Notes under the pieces: model-generated
Database searches by the model: none
What the model saw: the letters and a program-made list of their open reading frames with translations, nothing else
Told to the model about the DNA's origin: nothing
Shown: in pieces, positions 22,340-33,582 of the stretch
How positions within the stretch are numbered: the first letter of the stretch is position 1
Layout: every line of letters starts with the position of its first letter
Source: Haliclona indistincta
Taxonomy: Eukaryota > Porifera > Demospongiae > Haplosclerida > Chalinidae
Reading direction: 5' to 3'
Length of the DNA: 64,000 nucleotides
Assembly (NCBI GenBank): GCA_964017065.1
Contig: OZ024790.1
Span: 498,701 to 562,700, forward strand
Program-made: the position numbers and the translations under genes

Positions 22340-22722
22340 TCCTTTTCAATCCGTGTACAATAAAATCTATGGTTCAGTACACGTACATCATGTGCCATTC
22401 CGTCGTTAGACTTTGGAATTCACTACCTCGAATTGACCTCTCATTATCTGTCATCTCTATTAAAAATATTATTATTGAGGAGTTTTGGTCTCATTTCTAT
22501 ACTCATTTCATCTCTGACCTTCCTTGTACATATCATTTCCTCTGTCCATGTAACAGATGTGTCGGTCTAGGTTTTTCCTCTAATTATTAATTAAACCCTC
22601 CCAGTAGCATTGCTTTATGTAATGTTTACTGTCAGCCATTTTCTTCTTTCACTAATTCTCATTTGTTGTATCAGTATGTTTTTATATGGCTGTAAAGTTA
22701 AAAAAAAAAAAAAAAAAAAAAA
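22340..22722 (+). pseudogene. LINE 3' end: reverse-transcriptase C-terminal tail and poly(A)
   Basis: The frame from about 22369 includes SVVRLWNSLPRIDLS, the RLWNSLP motif typical of the last part of non-LTR retrotransposon ORF2 proteins, followed by a Cys-containing tail and a stop near 22590. A run of 23 A at about 22700-22722 is the likely 3' poly(A) tail. The element is heavily 5' truncated. Confidence 0.7.
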
Positions 22723-23148
22723 AGATGTATGAATACACATGCAACTCACATAAAAAAGCTGGTAGAGGCAACAGTCCCTCAATTAAGGATACCTCCACAA
22801 AAGAGAGTGTAGACTACTCAGCTCCAAAGAAGACTGAATTGCACGCTGTCGAAGGAAGACAGCAGAAATCTCTGAGCGGATTTCCTGAGTAATTTCTATA
22901 TTGCATGGATTAGACAACAATTAGGTAATAATAAACTAGCTAATTATGTTTACAAACCTTAAATCAATGAACTCTGCTCAATACTGAGCTGATGCTACGT
23001 AAGAGTAGTCTTATATTCATCATTTTATGTGCATGGCCAATCTGACTGGCCAATCAAATTGGCGACTACTGGTCACGCCACTATGCAAAGAATTATTGAA
23101 GTTATCCGTATATGTACACCATGCATGTGTATAGATACCACATACATA
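22723..23148. other. diverged copy of the GACTCACATAAAAACAG repeat region
   Basis: ACTCACATAAAAAAGCTGG near 22746 and ATGTTTACAAACCTT near 22946 parallel words at 45.79-45.99 kb and 58.05-58.25 kb, in the same order. This is a distant member of that repeat. The ORF at 22686-22892 starts in the poly(A) tract and is not supported. Confidence 0.45.
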
Positions 23149-23149
23149 T

Positions 23150-23300
23150 AGGTTAGACGACGGATCGAGGCAACTACGGGATTTAGAGTGCCGCGGGAAC
23201 CGATGTATAGACGTTCCGAGCGCGTAGCGCGAGGGCGTCTATTTCGGTTGCCAAGGCGCTCTAATTCCCGTAGTTGCCGATGATTCGTCGTCTAAGGTAT
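23150..23300. mobile_element. hairpin element with GCGTAGC-type loop
   Basis: The arm TAGGTTAGACGACGGATCG... pairs with the inverted TACCTTAGACGACGAATC..., and inside GGCAACTACGGGATTTAGAG pairs with its near-complement. The loop has CCGAGCGCGTAGCGCGAGGG. It belongs with the hairpins at 3190 and 55978. Confidence 0.8.
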
Positions 23301-24296
23301 TTATACTACAGCTACATGGCAACAATAAACCGACGCAGATATTTTTTGAAAAACAATGGTTGATGACAGTCCCAAAGCTGCTGAGTTCCTGCAGCATGAA
23401 CGTTTCTTCTTGCTCGAAAACACGTGCTGTGACCCGGCTGCCACACCCACAAACGCCGCTTTGCGTTACACGAGGCAATGGCTGAACTTGGACTCCAACG
23501 AACGGATAGTTACTAGAGTCCAGCAGTCTTTTGTACTTGCTGTGTGCGTTTATTGGGCAATCTTTAAGCTGTCAACATAGCAAAACGTGGTAAGTTACTT
23601 GCTTTCTTACGTTTTCCATGCACGACAAGTCAACTTATCGTTGCATCGATCGTAGCCAAGTACTCGGGTCTATAGATGCTGTGCTGCCCATGCCAGAAGC
23701 GAACACAACACATACTGGCCCAGTAACTACCAAAGCTAGTACCTGTACAAAAGAAACTCATGACAGAGGAAAACATGATCATGAGTTCCAGCGGAAAAAT
23801 ATGAGTTCCAGCGGAAAAATACGAGTTCCCGCGGAAGAATACATGTACGGGATTTATTTTCCTCCAACTGACCAATCAGATTCTAGAATTACATTGAACT
23901 GTAGTATAAACATGTATATAGTAGTGTATAATGTATTTACAGACATACATGTAGTATACACATCATGCAGATAACTGATTCTTTACATATGCATGCATGG
24001 CGCGCGCGTTACACTGAAAAAAGTTACGTCAGTGGTCAACACAAAACCATGCGTGCACCTCTAACACTCGGCGCTATAGGAGCAAAACCATGGTGTGACC
24101 AATTACTACACTGTACATTATTATATATTAGCCATCGATTTCGCCGAGTCAATACTGAATTTGATGAAACGGGTAAAGATCTACCACGTTACTACATGTA
24201 CTTGACGCTAAATGTCTGCATTCCTAGCCTACAGTAAAGCAGCCACTGATGTAGGTAGTAATAAAACAACCAAATAGAATAAATAATATTAACCAT
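23301..24296. other. intergenic DNA with two unassigned plus-strand ORFs
   Basis: ORFs at 23356-23580 (74 codons) and 23618-23974 (118 codons) carry no motif I know. A GTAAGT donor-like site at 23590 between them is suggestive, but no protein family is recognised. A 23-base word with GAGTTCCAGCGGAAAAAT is repeated about three times at 23783-23840. A half copy of the CACTGATGTAGG motif is at 24243. Confidence 0.35.
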
Positions 24297-25032
24297 TGAT
24301 CTTTGCCAACTTGTTGATCAAATAAATACTAGCAAGCATCAGCACCATACACAACCCCCGTTATACTATACGAGTTGCCATGCATGTCTCTTTCAAACAC
24401 TTCAGGAAATTCTACCATTCCAAGCTGATCTGGCATCGTCAGCTATTCAAATGTAGAGATGGATTTATAATTTACGGTTACTCGAGACATGTTTTTCGAT
24501 GTTTTGTGATCATACAAGTCTTGTGCAGCACCCTCAGCTTGCACTAAACCTGAACCTGATGACAAGCTAAGCTGTAGATCATCATCAGCTCCCAGGTAGA
24601 GGGCTTTCTGATTAAAAGTGTCTTCACTACATTGCAAAAATAGTTCTGCTGCTTTAACGGGTCATTTGTTACTAGAGATTTGTAGTGAGTAAAATAAATC
24701 AGCCATGTAGTATTTATTATTGTGCTTTTATAGGAGCATATTAGTGTGTTATGACTATGTGCAATCATGCGGAAGCAAAACTAACTGAGCTGGCCTATAG
24801 CATCTTCCAAATAAATTATGATTATAAAAATTCCATGCAACAATTGACTTGTTAAAACACAGCAGTGTAACTACTTCAAATCTAGAGGTTTCTTGTGTTT
24901 TGGTAGATGACAATTTTTGCAGTGTTTCGTGGCTCCATAACGTCTTACCTGGTATGAGTTTGTTTGTACGACATGCATAGAGCGTACCAAGCTTAAATGG
25001 GAGATCAAGCCATGTATCTGCAACTGATTCAT
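24297..25032 (-). pseudogene. SNTX-like GTPase family, remnant copy (first ~160 codons, interrupted)
   Basis: From the ATG at 25032 the sequence follows the N-terminal domain of the family to about residue 160, then homology stops near 24297. It has frame breaks, and about 230 bases at 24637-24870 are inserted in the codons corresponding to the SEDTF/LV region. No helical, FN3 or GTPase part remains. A clear relic. Confidence 0.85.
24634..24872. mobile_element. MITE inserted in the SNTX-like remnant; sibling at 57108
   Basis: The insert starts near CTACATTGCAAAAATAG and ends near AGCAGTGTAACTAC, so short imperfect inverted ends (TACAYTGCAA-type) are visible. The same sequence recurs at about 57108-57345, including GGTCATTTGTTACTAGA and AGTAAAATAAATC. 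An ACTAC word occurs at both edges. Confidence 0.7.
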
Positions 25033-25615
25033 GTTGCTGATGTTTTATGCTATCAGTGTAGACAATAAAGTGAGCAAAAATAATTGACTGCTTGTTTGCA
25101 GAATTGTTACGTACAATATATCTGATCAGAATAATGTTCGTTATGATGTGTGAGAGTAAACACCTTGTCAACTGAAGTGATAAAGTAGAGCACAATCTGT
25201 AAATTTTTTAAGTAAATTGAAATCTTCAATGGGTACTCAAAGAAATGCACCATGTATGCATGCATGCAGTTACTGTTTTTGTTAAGTATTATGTTGTCAA
25301 TTAGAGATAGACTGTGGGAATTAAGAGAAACTGGTATAATATTAGTAAACTGAGAGGCTGCTGAGAGGTGTAATAAGCGAAAAATGACCACCTAGAGCAA
25401 TTTGATAACTCAGAAATTCTTAAAACATAATAATATTGATTCAGTAGTTCAGTTTTATAGTGAGAATTAATTTTAACAACCATAATAGCTCATTCTATTT
25501 CAAAATTCCATGAAAACATTCGTATGGCAATTCAGAATTCGTCTTGCGCTGGAATTAACCTCTCTAATCCGAGCCTCTAAAATATGAAAAATCTTTTTGT
25601 GCAAATGTGTTTCAC
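25033..25615. other. intergenic AT-rich DNA, nothing recognised
   Basis: The first 200 bases may be the degraded 5' flank of the SNTX-like remnant. No gene is supported. Confidence 0.4.
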
Positions 25616-25619
25616 ATGT

Positions 25620-26480
25620 ATAACTTTTGGCCCCTGCAATGCAGACAACATGCACACAATTTTTCTGTGCATTCAATTAATTTGACCCTAAATTCTTATC
25701 TCGCTACTTCTGATGTTTTCTATGTCAATTCTCAACTTCAAGCAATCAACCTTAAGCTTTCTAAGAAATCTCTGAAGCTAAATACTAGTATTATGATCTT
25801 TTATTTCTGCCCTATGGCCTATTTTGACTCTTTCCCTCCTGTGATGATCCCAGATATCACTCTTGAAAGAGTCTACTCTTTCAAATATCTGGGTCTTCTA
25901 TTTAAACCGAATCTCTCATGGTCCAAAACATTTTGTATAAAAGGCTAAGAAGGTGCTTGGGCTGATAAACCGCCACTCTTATCTACATCGCACTTCTTTA
26001 ACTTTATAACTCTCTACTTCACAGCTCTGGTTCATCCAATTCATGAATACTGTTCCGTCATTTTAGGATCCATCTTCCTTGACTACCATCTCAGCCCTTG
26101 ACTACCATCTCATGCAGTCCTTGAAATTTGTTAAATGTTTTATCCCTCAAACTGGTTTCAAAATGATGAACCACAAGCCTACAACTCCCTCCAATCCTCC
26201 CTCAACCTTACAACTTTGGTGCAACGAAGGAGATCTGCCAAAATTCTAACAATTTTCAAGTTGAACAATCATCTCTCCCATTTAATCAATTCTCCACTTC
26301 AATCTCCTCCTCTTCCATCTTATTTTTCCCGTAATTACTCTCGTAATTCCAATTTATTGTAAGACATCATAATAATTATTTTAATACATTTTACCCATCA
26401 GTAATCAAACTCTGGAATAGTCTCCCTGTTTCTATTAAGTAAGCTCATTCTCTCTCATATTTGAAGTCTCTTCTTATAAT
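25620..26480 (+). pseudogene. LINE reverse-transcriptase C-terminal fragment
   Basis: The frame at 25607-25948 contains YSFKYLGLLFKPNLSW, the conserved stretch after the catalytic RT motifs of non-LTR elements. After frameshifts, KVLGLIN-, HEYCSV- and NSLQSSLNLTTLVQRRR-like pieces follow, ending near 26420 with VIKLWNSLPVSIK. It is multiply broken, with no poly(A) seen. The same family is at 51120-51860 in the other orientation. Confidence 0.75.
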
Positions 26481-26526
26481 TAGCACTGGTTGCTATACAC
26501 ATTTCTTTGAAATGAAAAAGGAAAAA

Positions 26527-26988
26527 AACTAGGAGTGATCCTTGTGAATGCAAACTAGAGGTGATCCTTGTGAATGCAAACTAGAGGTGATCCTTGTGAA
26601 TGCAAACTAGAGGTGATCCTTGTGAATGCAAACTAGGAGTGATCCTTGTGAATGCAAACTAGAGGTGATCCTTGTGAATGCAAACTAGAGGTGATCCTTG
26701 TGAATGCAAACTAGAGGTGATCCTTGTGAATGCAAACTAGAGGTGATCCTTGTGAATGCAAACTAGAGGTGATCCTTGTGAATGCAAACTAGAGGTGATC
26801 CTTGTGAATGCAAACTAGAGGTGATCCTTGTGAATGCAAACTAGAGGTGATCCTTGTGAATGCAAACTAGAGGTGATCCTTGTGAATGCAAACTAGAGGT
26901 GATCCTTGTGAATGCAAACTAGAGGTGATCCTTGTGAATGCAAACTAGAGGTGATCCTTGTGAATGCAAACTAGAGATGATTCTTGTT
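26527..26988. repeat. 26-bp minisatellite, about 17-18 copies
   Basis: The unit is CTAGAGGTGATCCTTGTGAA followed by TGCAAA. Nearly all copies are identical; two carry GGAG instead of GAGG. Confidence 0.95.
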
Positions 26989-27229
26989 GTAGCGTTCTGG
27001 GGTTCGTATTATAGAAACTTTATTAGAGTACAGTATAGGAGTCATAATAGGAGAATACGAAAATAATAAAATATACCAGAGAGCAGTCTTTTAAGTACAA
27101 TGAACTGAATAAGAGTAATGGGTCTTAACACTTTATTTAGCACCCATGCAAGGTTAGTAACATTACAGAATACCACATCTCCCTAGTATCTAAAAGTCAA
27201 TGTTTAATGAACGGAGTGTAGTACTGTCT

Positions 27230-27745
27230 GAGGACTGGGAAGTGCTTGTGATTCAGAGTTCTGATCTGCTCCAGTCTGGGCATCCTGTTCTTCACCTTGG
27301 GTTTGTCGAAGTTCGATATGAGATATCTTCGGTTCCTTCTAAATTCTGCTCCATCTTCTGTTGATACAAGTAGGGAACGGGGGCTACTTCTTGAGCGACC
27401 GTTCCTTCCATCGGAATCCTTACTATAGTTCCTTGTTTTACTTTTGACAGTGGTTGTGCTCCATAATGTTTGTCAAAGTTTTTTTCCTGTTTCAGTTTCT
27501 CATCTCTGGTTTTGACCTTTTTCTGATCTGGAACATGAAGGGCTCTCTGTGTATGGGTTGTAGGAAGTGTAGTTTGTAGAACTCTGTTCATTAACATTTC
27601 AGCTAAAAGCCAATACTGTCCTCCTTGCTTATGCCAACATCGCAAGGTCACCGTTCTCTTCCGTAAGTCCTTGATTATCTTTACTGCTCGCTCAGCTTCA
27701 CCATTACGTTGGAGAAAATAAGGACTGCTTGTCTCATGCTGGAAC
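27230..27745 (-). pseudogene. Ty3/Gypsy-type retrotransposon integrase C-terminal fragment
   Basis: Read from 27745 downwards, a SSPYFLQRNGEAERAVK stretch matches the end of the integrase core of Ty3/Gypsy elements. The 119-codon frame 27651-27292 continues with YWLLAEMLMNRVLQTTLPTT and ends in a KQGTIVRIP...SYRTSTNPR region like integrase C-termini. The frame is interrupted between the two parts and RT/RNaseH are missing. LTRs are not identified. Confidence 0.75.
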
Positions 27746-27860
27746 CCCCTCTCTCTCCCCTTTTTCTCTAGCTAAACAAGACCACAGCTAAACACATTAA
27801 GCTAATTATTCTTAAGGCAATGTGGTCACTTTGTTTCTGTTCATGGACTATCAGTTACTG
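27740..27860 (+). pseudogene. duplicated last exon of IFT25
   Basis: The pyrimidine tract, acceptor and exon (from about 27772, CTAAACAAGACCACAGCTAA) match the fifth exon of the IFT25 gene at 13512 with few changes. One extra base in GGCAATGTGGTCAC breaks the frame. Its last part seeds the minisatellite that follows. Confidence 0.9.
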
Positions 27861-29138
27861 GTAGTGTAGTACAGTAACCACATCATCCAGTCGCTATCAG
27901 TTACTGGCAGTGTAGTACAGTAACCACATCATCCAGTCGCTATCAGTTACTGGCAGTGTAGTACAGTAACCACATCATCCAGTCGCTATCAGTTACTGGC
28001 AGTGTAGTACAGTAACCACATCATCCAGTCGCTATCAGTTACTGGCAGTGTAGTACAGTAACCACATCATCCAGTCGCTATCAGTTACTGGCAGTGTAGT
28101 ACAGTAACCACATCATCCAGTCGCTATCAGTTACTGGCAGTGTAGTACAGTAACCACATCATCCAGTCGCTATCAGTTACTGGCAGTGTAGTACAGTAAC
28201 CACATCATCCAGTCGCTATCAGTTACTGGCAGTGTAGTACAGTAACCACATCATCCAGTCGCTATCAGTTACTGGCAGTGTAGTACAGTAACCACATCAT
28301 CCAGTCGCTATCAGTTACTGGCAGTGTAGTACAGTAACCACATCATCCAGTCGCTATCAGTTACTGGCAGTGTAGTACAGTAACCACATCATCCAGTCGC
28401 TATCAGTTACTGGCAGTGTAGTACAGTAACCACATCATCCAGTCGCTATCAGTTACTGGCAGTGTAGTACAGTAACCACATCATCCAGTCGCTATCAGTT
28501 ACTGGCAGTGTAGTACAGTAACCACATCATCCAGTCGCTATCAGTTACTGGCAGTGTAGTACAGTAACCACATCATCCAGTCGCTATCAGTTACTGGCAG
28601 TGTAGTACAGTAACCACATCATCCAGTCGCTATCAGTTACTGGCAGTGTAGTACAGTAACCACATCATCCAGTCGCTATCAGTTACTGGCAGTGTAGTAC
28701 AGTAACCACATCATCCAGTCGCTATCAGTTACTGGCAGTGTAGTACAGTAACCACATCATCCAGTCGCTATCAGTTACTGGCAGTGTAGTACAGTAACCA
28801 CATCATCCAGTCGCTATCAGTTACTGGCAGTGTAGTACAGTAACCTCATCATCCAGTCGCTATCAGTTACTGGTAGTGTAGTACAGTAACCACATCATCC
28901 AGTCGCTATCAGTTACTGGCAGTGTAGTACAGTAACCACATCATCCAGTCGCTATCAGTTACTGGCAGTGTAGTACAGTAACCACATCATCCAGTCGCTA
29001 TCAGTTACTGGTAGTGTAGTACAGTAACCACATCATCCAGTCGCTATCAGTTACTGGTAGTGTAGTACAGTAACCACATCATCCAGTCGCTATCAGTTAC
29101 TGGTAGTGTAGTACAGTAACCACATCATCCAGTCACTA
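27846..29138. repeat. 46-bp minisatellite, about 28 copies, derived from IFT25 exon 5
   Basis: The unit starts CTATCAGTTACTGGCAGTGT and continues AGTACAGTAACCACATCATC CAGTCG. It corresponds to the IFT25 codons around the stop plus the first 3' bases (13587-13632). The array exits at CACTATCAAACACACGTCAT, matching the IFT25 3' flank GATACCAAACACACATTA. Copies are almost identical, implying recent expansion. Confidence 0.95.
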
Positions 29139-30150
29139 TCAAACACACGTCATCATTCAGTGCATGTGCTGCATTGAATCCATATTATTGTCAAGCTACA
29201 TGGATTGTATCTTGCATTAACCAGCTAACATGTACCAATCTCTAAAATGCATGTACCAATCTGTTAGTTCGATTCACTAAACTCACATGCATTATTTGCA
29301 TGTGTGTGATTAGAGTGATAAGATTGTAACTATAATTATCATCTCCAGTGCAGCAGTACAAACCGGTATCACTAACTGCATGAGTACTTGTTAAAGCTCT
29401 GTGACCAACCATATTGACAGATTGACTGTAACTGTACTATGAATAAGCTCATGCTACAATGTGTAAGTCATCGATTTGGTAGGTATACATACTATACAAA
29501 TGATTCTGTTGGCTGCATTAGAAGATCTTTTGAATAAGGTTAAAATAAGTCTACCTACAGAAGTTGGAAAAGTATGCAATTTTGACTCATTCACACTTTT
29601 TAGCTCATAATTATTGCAATCGTGACAACAACCGGTGTGTTAGGTCCCAAAAAGATATCGCAAAACGAATTACCCTTTCTCTAACTGGCGATCTCAAGTC
29701 GTGTGCTTATCTTCTACAAAAGCTATCAATGGCGGTGTTCTTGAGACAACCTCAGTTTATATTTTGTCATTTGTATATTATTATTCACAATAATTTAAAT
29801 TAAAACACATAGTTGGAAGAAAAAATATGTATCTTGACAACAATAATTATTGAGAAATTTATAAAAGTAATAAAAATGAACAATTATAAAACAAATCACA
29901 AAAGACAACTGAGTACAGAACTAAAATTGGAAAAAATTAATTTAACTGAAATAATTATTGGCGAAACAATCAAACATCACTCAATTATTATAGAGTACAT
30001 GATATAAACTCATTGTACACACAACTAATATCTATTTGTAAGTCATTCATTATTATTTACAACAACTGTTAGCAACGAACACTTAGAAAACAAACTACGT
30101 CAGATTTTATACTATTTTGTCCACTTGTTTTCAAAAGCATTGTGTGCTTT
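29139..30150. other. intergenic; IFT25 3' flank, then 3' flank of SNTX-like copy 3
   Basis: The first part resembles DNA downstream of IFT25 (13625-13820). From about 29890 it parallels 14440-14650 downstream of SNTX-like copy 2. No gene is seen; ORFs at 29564-29803 and 29813-30007 are AT-rich and unrecognised. Confidence 0.55.
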
Positions 30151-33100
30151 CTAGTTGACCCAATGTCTTCCTTGTGGATCATCCATTGGTCTAGTTTTCC
30201 CAGCATAAAAGAAAGCTAAATCGCCCTCTTCTACTTTCGTTATCATCGATGCTTTCTTTTTTGCATATTCAAGCCCTTTAACTCGATCCTGCCAGCCTGG
30301 CTTGCATTCTTGTTTCTCAGCTTCAATGAGTAGTTCAATGTACTCTTCTTGTGACATTGGATTAGGTCTCAATGCAATTTCTTGCAAGCGACATAAGCTA
30401 TATCTTGCTTGCTGAAGCATATGCTCAATGGTGTCATCAATTTCAGTAATTCGTTTGTTGAGTTTTTTAATTATGTCCTCTAATTCATTTTTGGAGGATT
30501 CAGCTACTTTATAACGATCTAGGATTTCTTTACAATTTTGAGTCTCTTCTCCTTCAAAAAACTCATACCGATAGGGTTTGTTTTTATGGACAGTCCAGGA
30601 ACACTTACCAGGACAAACTTTACATGTGGTCTTATTTTTCAAGGACCACCAAGTCATTGAAGCACATTTGTGTTTTTTGTCATCATCAGAGATAGTGCAG
30701 TGCAGGTGACAGGTGTAGTTACACTGCATACATGTTGTAGTGAACAAACCACCTTCTAAAGGAACTTCTCGCTGCCTGACAACTGGAACAGTTATCGAAT
30801 AATCTTTATTTGCACGCATTTCAGCTTCTTTTTGGATTATTTCAAGTTTAGTTTTTTCTATCTTACTTTTCTCATTCAGTCCAGCCTGTATTTGTGGCAT
30901 TAATCCTTCCAGACATACTTCTAAATGCTGTCGTTCAATGAGGACCTCTTGTGTTAGCTGTAGACTACGAGGTTCCAGATTGTGCACTTCGTTGAAGAAA
31001 CACTGGAAGCTTTCTATACCCATATCCCAAAAGATAACATTAAATTTTCTTCTCCTGGACTTGTTTGCATATAAAGCAGAATTGTTGAATTCAAAATATC
31101 GCTCAAAGGGAACTTCAGCTTGTTTGATAGCATCGAGCACTTGAGGGTCTTCACCATCAGCAAAAGTAGTCATCAAAAAGATGTTTGCGGCAATGTCTTT
31201 CCCAAAGATGCTAAGTATTGCACTTAACACATATTTCTGTGTTGGAGTAAGACGTGCTTGTGATGACTGCACAACAAAACCGACAGCATGAAGCTGATCA
31301 ATGCCATCTTTGGTACAGAAGAATTCTTTTATCTGTGCAGAAATTTTTTTATCTCGTTCGAATCCCTCAGTATCACCAAACCCAGGAGTATCAATCAATG
31401 TCAGAGAATAGGGAAAGGGAAAGCCTTCTTCTTTGTGGAAGGTATAGGCAGTGATTAATTTAGTCTGGCTCCTAGTCTGATCATCACTTGTATCCTCTGT
31501 GATGAGTTTGAAGCGATAGTCATCTTCCCAGTTCACTTTCAGGATATAGTTAGCAATTGCATTGATGAGAGTAGTCTTCCCTGATCCTGTGGCACCGACC
31601 AACATAACAACCTTTTGTGGAACAGCAGCAGCAACAACAGAAGAACGTGATACAAAAACATCTCTCTTTTCAATCAGTTCACTTTGAAATGTTGGATAAC
31701 TAGGTAAATTGTACACTTTTGGACTTCCCTCTTTTATCACCTTGCATTGTTTCAAATACTTTTCTTTCGCAACAACTGGAGGCTTTGTTGTTACACTATC
31801 ACTCAATAAACTATAAGGGCTACTACCATGAGCATATTCAGCTTGTACCTTAAAGTGGTAGGTTGTGTTTGGAGATAGTCCAAATATAACCATGTGAGTT
31901 ACATCTAACTGAAGATCGCAACCTTTCTGAAACCATTTTGCTTTGAGCCAATTGTCTGGTTCAAAAGAGTACTTGACAGTGTAACTGGTAATAGTTGCTA
32001 AACCATGCTTTGGTATTTCCCAGATAATTCGAACACTGTCTGAGGCAATGTCTGTAGCATATGGCTTACCAGGAGGACCAGGTGGTTCAAACAGAGTTGG
32101 TTCAGATGCTAGATCTTGATAAAAAGAGATAATAGCTAGTTTATCAGGGGCTTGTTTGGCTAGTTTACTCAGACCATTAGTGACTACATATTTCATACCC
32201 TGTCTATAACGATTTGCTTTTATGTGACTTGCAAACATATGTACTTGGTTTTGAACAGTTTCTATTGCATGGCCAGTGTACCAAGGTTCTGATACAGGAT
32301 TTGTTTTTTTCCCCATTGCCTTTTCACCTTTTAAGTAAGCTTCCATTTTATTCAAGACATCATGGTTATCCCAATGTATGTTGAAATCAAAACAGACCAC
32401 GAAACGTGCATCATTAATACCAAAGATTTCATCAAAATCTTTATCTCTGAAGGCAGGGTATACAAACCCTTGTTGTTTGAAAATGATAAGAAATTGTTCT
32501 AGATATGCTATTTCTTGCTCTTTTTCATGAATTAAAGAAGAAAGGTTTTTTTGACAAAAAGGAGAGAGACTAGTATGCTTTATTACATATTCTAGCTTAG
32601 CCATTGGAACTTTACCTGCTCTTATTTGTGGCAATAAAGTGGCTATGTCTTCCTTCAGACTAAGTGTATAAGCATTAACCAATTTCTTTAAACGGTTTAA
32701 TTCCTTAATGATTCCAGTAAAGCATAAACAAGCTTCTCTTTGAATCATATCATTAGTGGATACTTCCACATCATTCATGCTTTCAAAGAGATCTTCTATA
32801 TTTTGGATAATCGGGCTGCTTGCATTGCTAACAAATCTTTGACAGCTTATATCTAAGTCTGAAAGAGGGAGCAGCTGTACTTTCTTTGCTGCAGTTCTAT
32901 CTCTAATCAAGTTAGGTAACTCCTGACAGACTTTAATAGCTTCTTGGAATGTTGCTGGGCTGCTTGGTAAAGCAGCATCTCCATAATAAGTACATGTAAG
33001 CTGGCCTTCATCACCTTCATCTTCAGTAGCAGAACAAACAATAGATGTGTCATCAAGGGATATGTGTTTCCGAATCTTCAGTTCTATATTGCTTTGAGCG

Positions 33101-33582
33101 GTTTTTGCATCATAATTTTTCTGATCGAAAACGAAGAAAGCATCGGCGCCATACACTACTCCTGTTACTACATGAGTTGCCATGTCTTCTTTGAAGACTT
33201 CAGAAAATTCTGCCGTTCTAAGTGGATCTATTGTCAGTTGTTCGAAACTAGTTGTTGATTTATAGCTAAGGGTAACACGTGATGTGTTTTTAGATGTTTT
33301 GCGATCATAAAAGAATCGTGCAGCACCCTCAGCTTGCACTAAACCCAATAATAGGCTAAGTTGTAGATTAGCATCAGCTCCCAGGTGGAGAGATTTGTGG
33401 CTATAGGTGTCTTCGTTAACTAATTCAAACCTTGAGGATTCTTGTGCTGTGGTAGATGAATATTTGCAAAGTGTTTCATAGCTCCATAAAGTCTTACCTG
33501 GTATGAGTTTGTTTGTACGGCAGTCGTACAGCATACCAAGCTTAAATGGAAGACCAAGGCATGGCAGTTGTAACTGACTCAT
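30151..33582 (-). CDS. SNTX-like/FN3/AIG1-type GTPase protein, copy 3 (1143 aa)
   Basis: Single exon, same domain order as the copy at 14655-18170: SNTX-type N-terminal, helical and thioredoxin-like parts, FN3, AIG1-like GTPase (P-loop coding bases near 31563-31603, with GSGKTT in place of GSGKST), the Cys/His cluster with all cysteines kept (CMQCNYTCHLHC, then CKVCPGKC) and a coiled coil. About nine residues are lost around residue 158 compared with copy 2. It ends at a TAG where copy 2 encodes about 20 more residues; homologous DNA continues beyond, out of frame, so the tail was lost. Upstream 580 bases match the other intact copy. Probably expressed; role unknown, cytosolic by lack of signal peptide. 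Confidence 0.88.
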   Translation of the reverse strand: MSQLQLPCLGLPFKLGMLYDCRTNKLIPGKTLWSYETLCKYSSTTAQESSRFELVNEDTYSHKSLHLGADANLQLSLLLGLVQAEGAARFFYDRKTSKNTSRVTLSYKSTTSFEQLTIDPLRTAEFSEVFKEDMATHVVTGVVYGADAFFVFDQKNYDAKTAQSNIELKIRKHISLDDTSIVCSATEDEGDEGQLTCTYYGDAALPSSPATFQEAIKVCQELPNLIRDRTAAKKVQLLPLSDLDISCQRFVSNASSPIIQNIEDLFESMNDVEVSTNDMIQREACLCFTGIIKELNRLKKLVNAYTLSLKEDIATLLPQIRAGKVPMAKLEYVIKHTSLSPFCQKNLSSLIHEKEQEIAYLEQFLIIFKQQGFVYPAFRDKDFDEIFGINDARFVVCFDFNIHWDNHDVLNKMEAYLKGEKAMGKKTNPVSEPWYTGHAIETVQNQVHMFASHIKANRYRQGMKYVVTNGLSKLAKQAPDKLAIISFYQDLASEPTLFEPPGPPGKPYATDIASDSVRIIWEIPKHGLATITSYTVKYSFEPDNWLKAKWFQKGCDLQLDVTHMVIFGLSPNTTYHFKVQAEYAHGSSPYSLLSDSVTTKPPVVAKEKYLKQCKVIKEGSPKVYNLPSYPTFQSELIEKRDVFVSRSSVVAAAVPQKVVMLVGATGSGKTTLINAIANYILKVNWEDDYRFKLITEDTSDDQTRSQTKLITAYTFHKEEGFPFPYSLTLIDTPGFGDTEGFERDKKISAQIKEFFCTKDGIDQLHAVGFVVQSSQARLTPTQKYVLSAILSIFGKDIAANIFLMTTFADGEDPQVLDAIKQAEVPFERYFEFNNSALYANKSRRRKFNVIFWDMGIESFQCFFNEVHNLEPRSLQLTQEVLIERQHLEVCLEGLMPQIQAGLNEKSKIEKTKLEIIQKEAEMRANKDYSITVPVVRQREVPLEGGLFTTTCMQCNYTCHLHCTISDDDKKHKCASMTWWSLKNKTTCKVCPGKCSWTVHKNKPYRYEFFEGEETQNCKEILDRYKVAESSKNELEDIIKKLNKRITEIDDTIEHMLQQARYSLCRLQEIALRPNPMSQEEYIELLIEAEKQECKPGWQDRVKGLEYAKKKASMITKVEEGDLAFFYAGKTRPMDDPQGRHWVN

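Noticed and set aside
23356..23974. A two-exon gene joined at the GTAAGT near 23590
   Set aside because: No recognisable domain, no clear acceptor and no homology; left as unassigned ORFs.
26527..29138. CRISPR-like regular arrays
   Set aside because: Units are head-to-tail without unique spacers, and the genome is eukaryotic; these are minisatellites.
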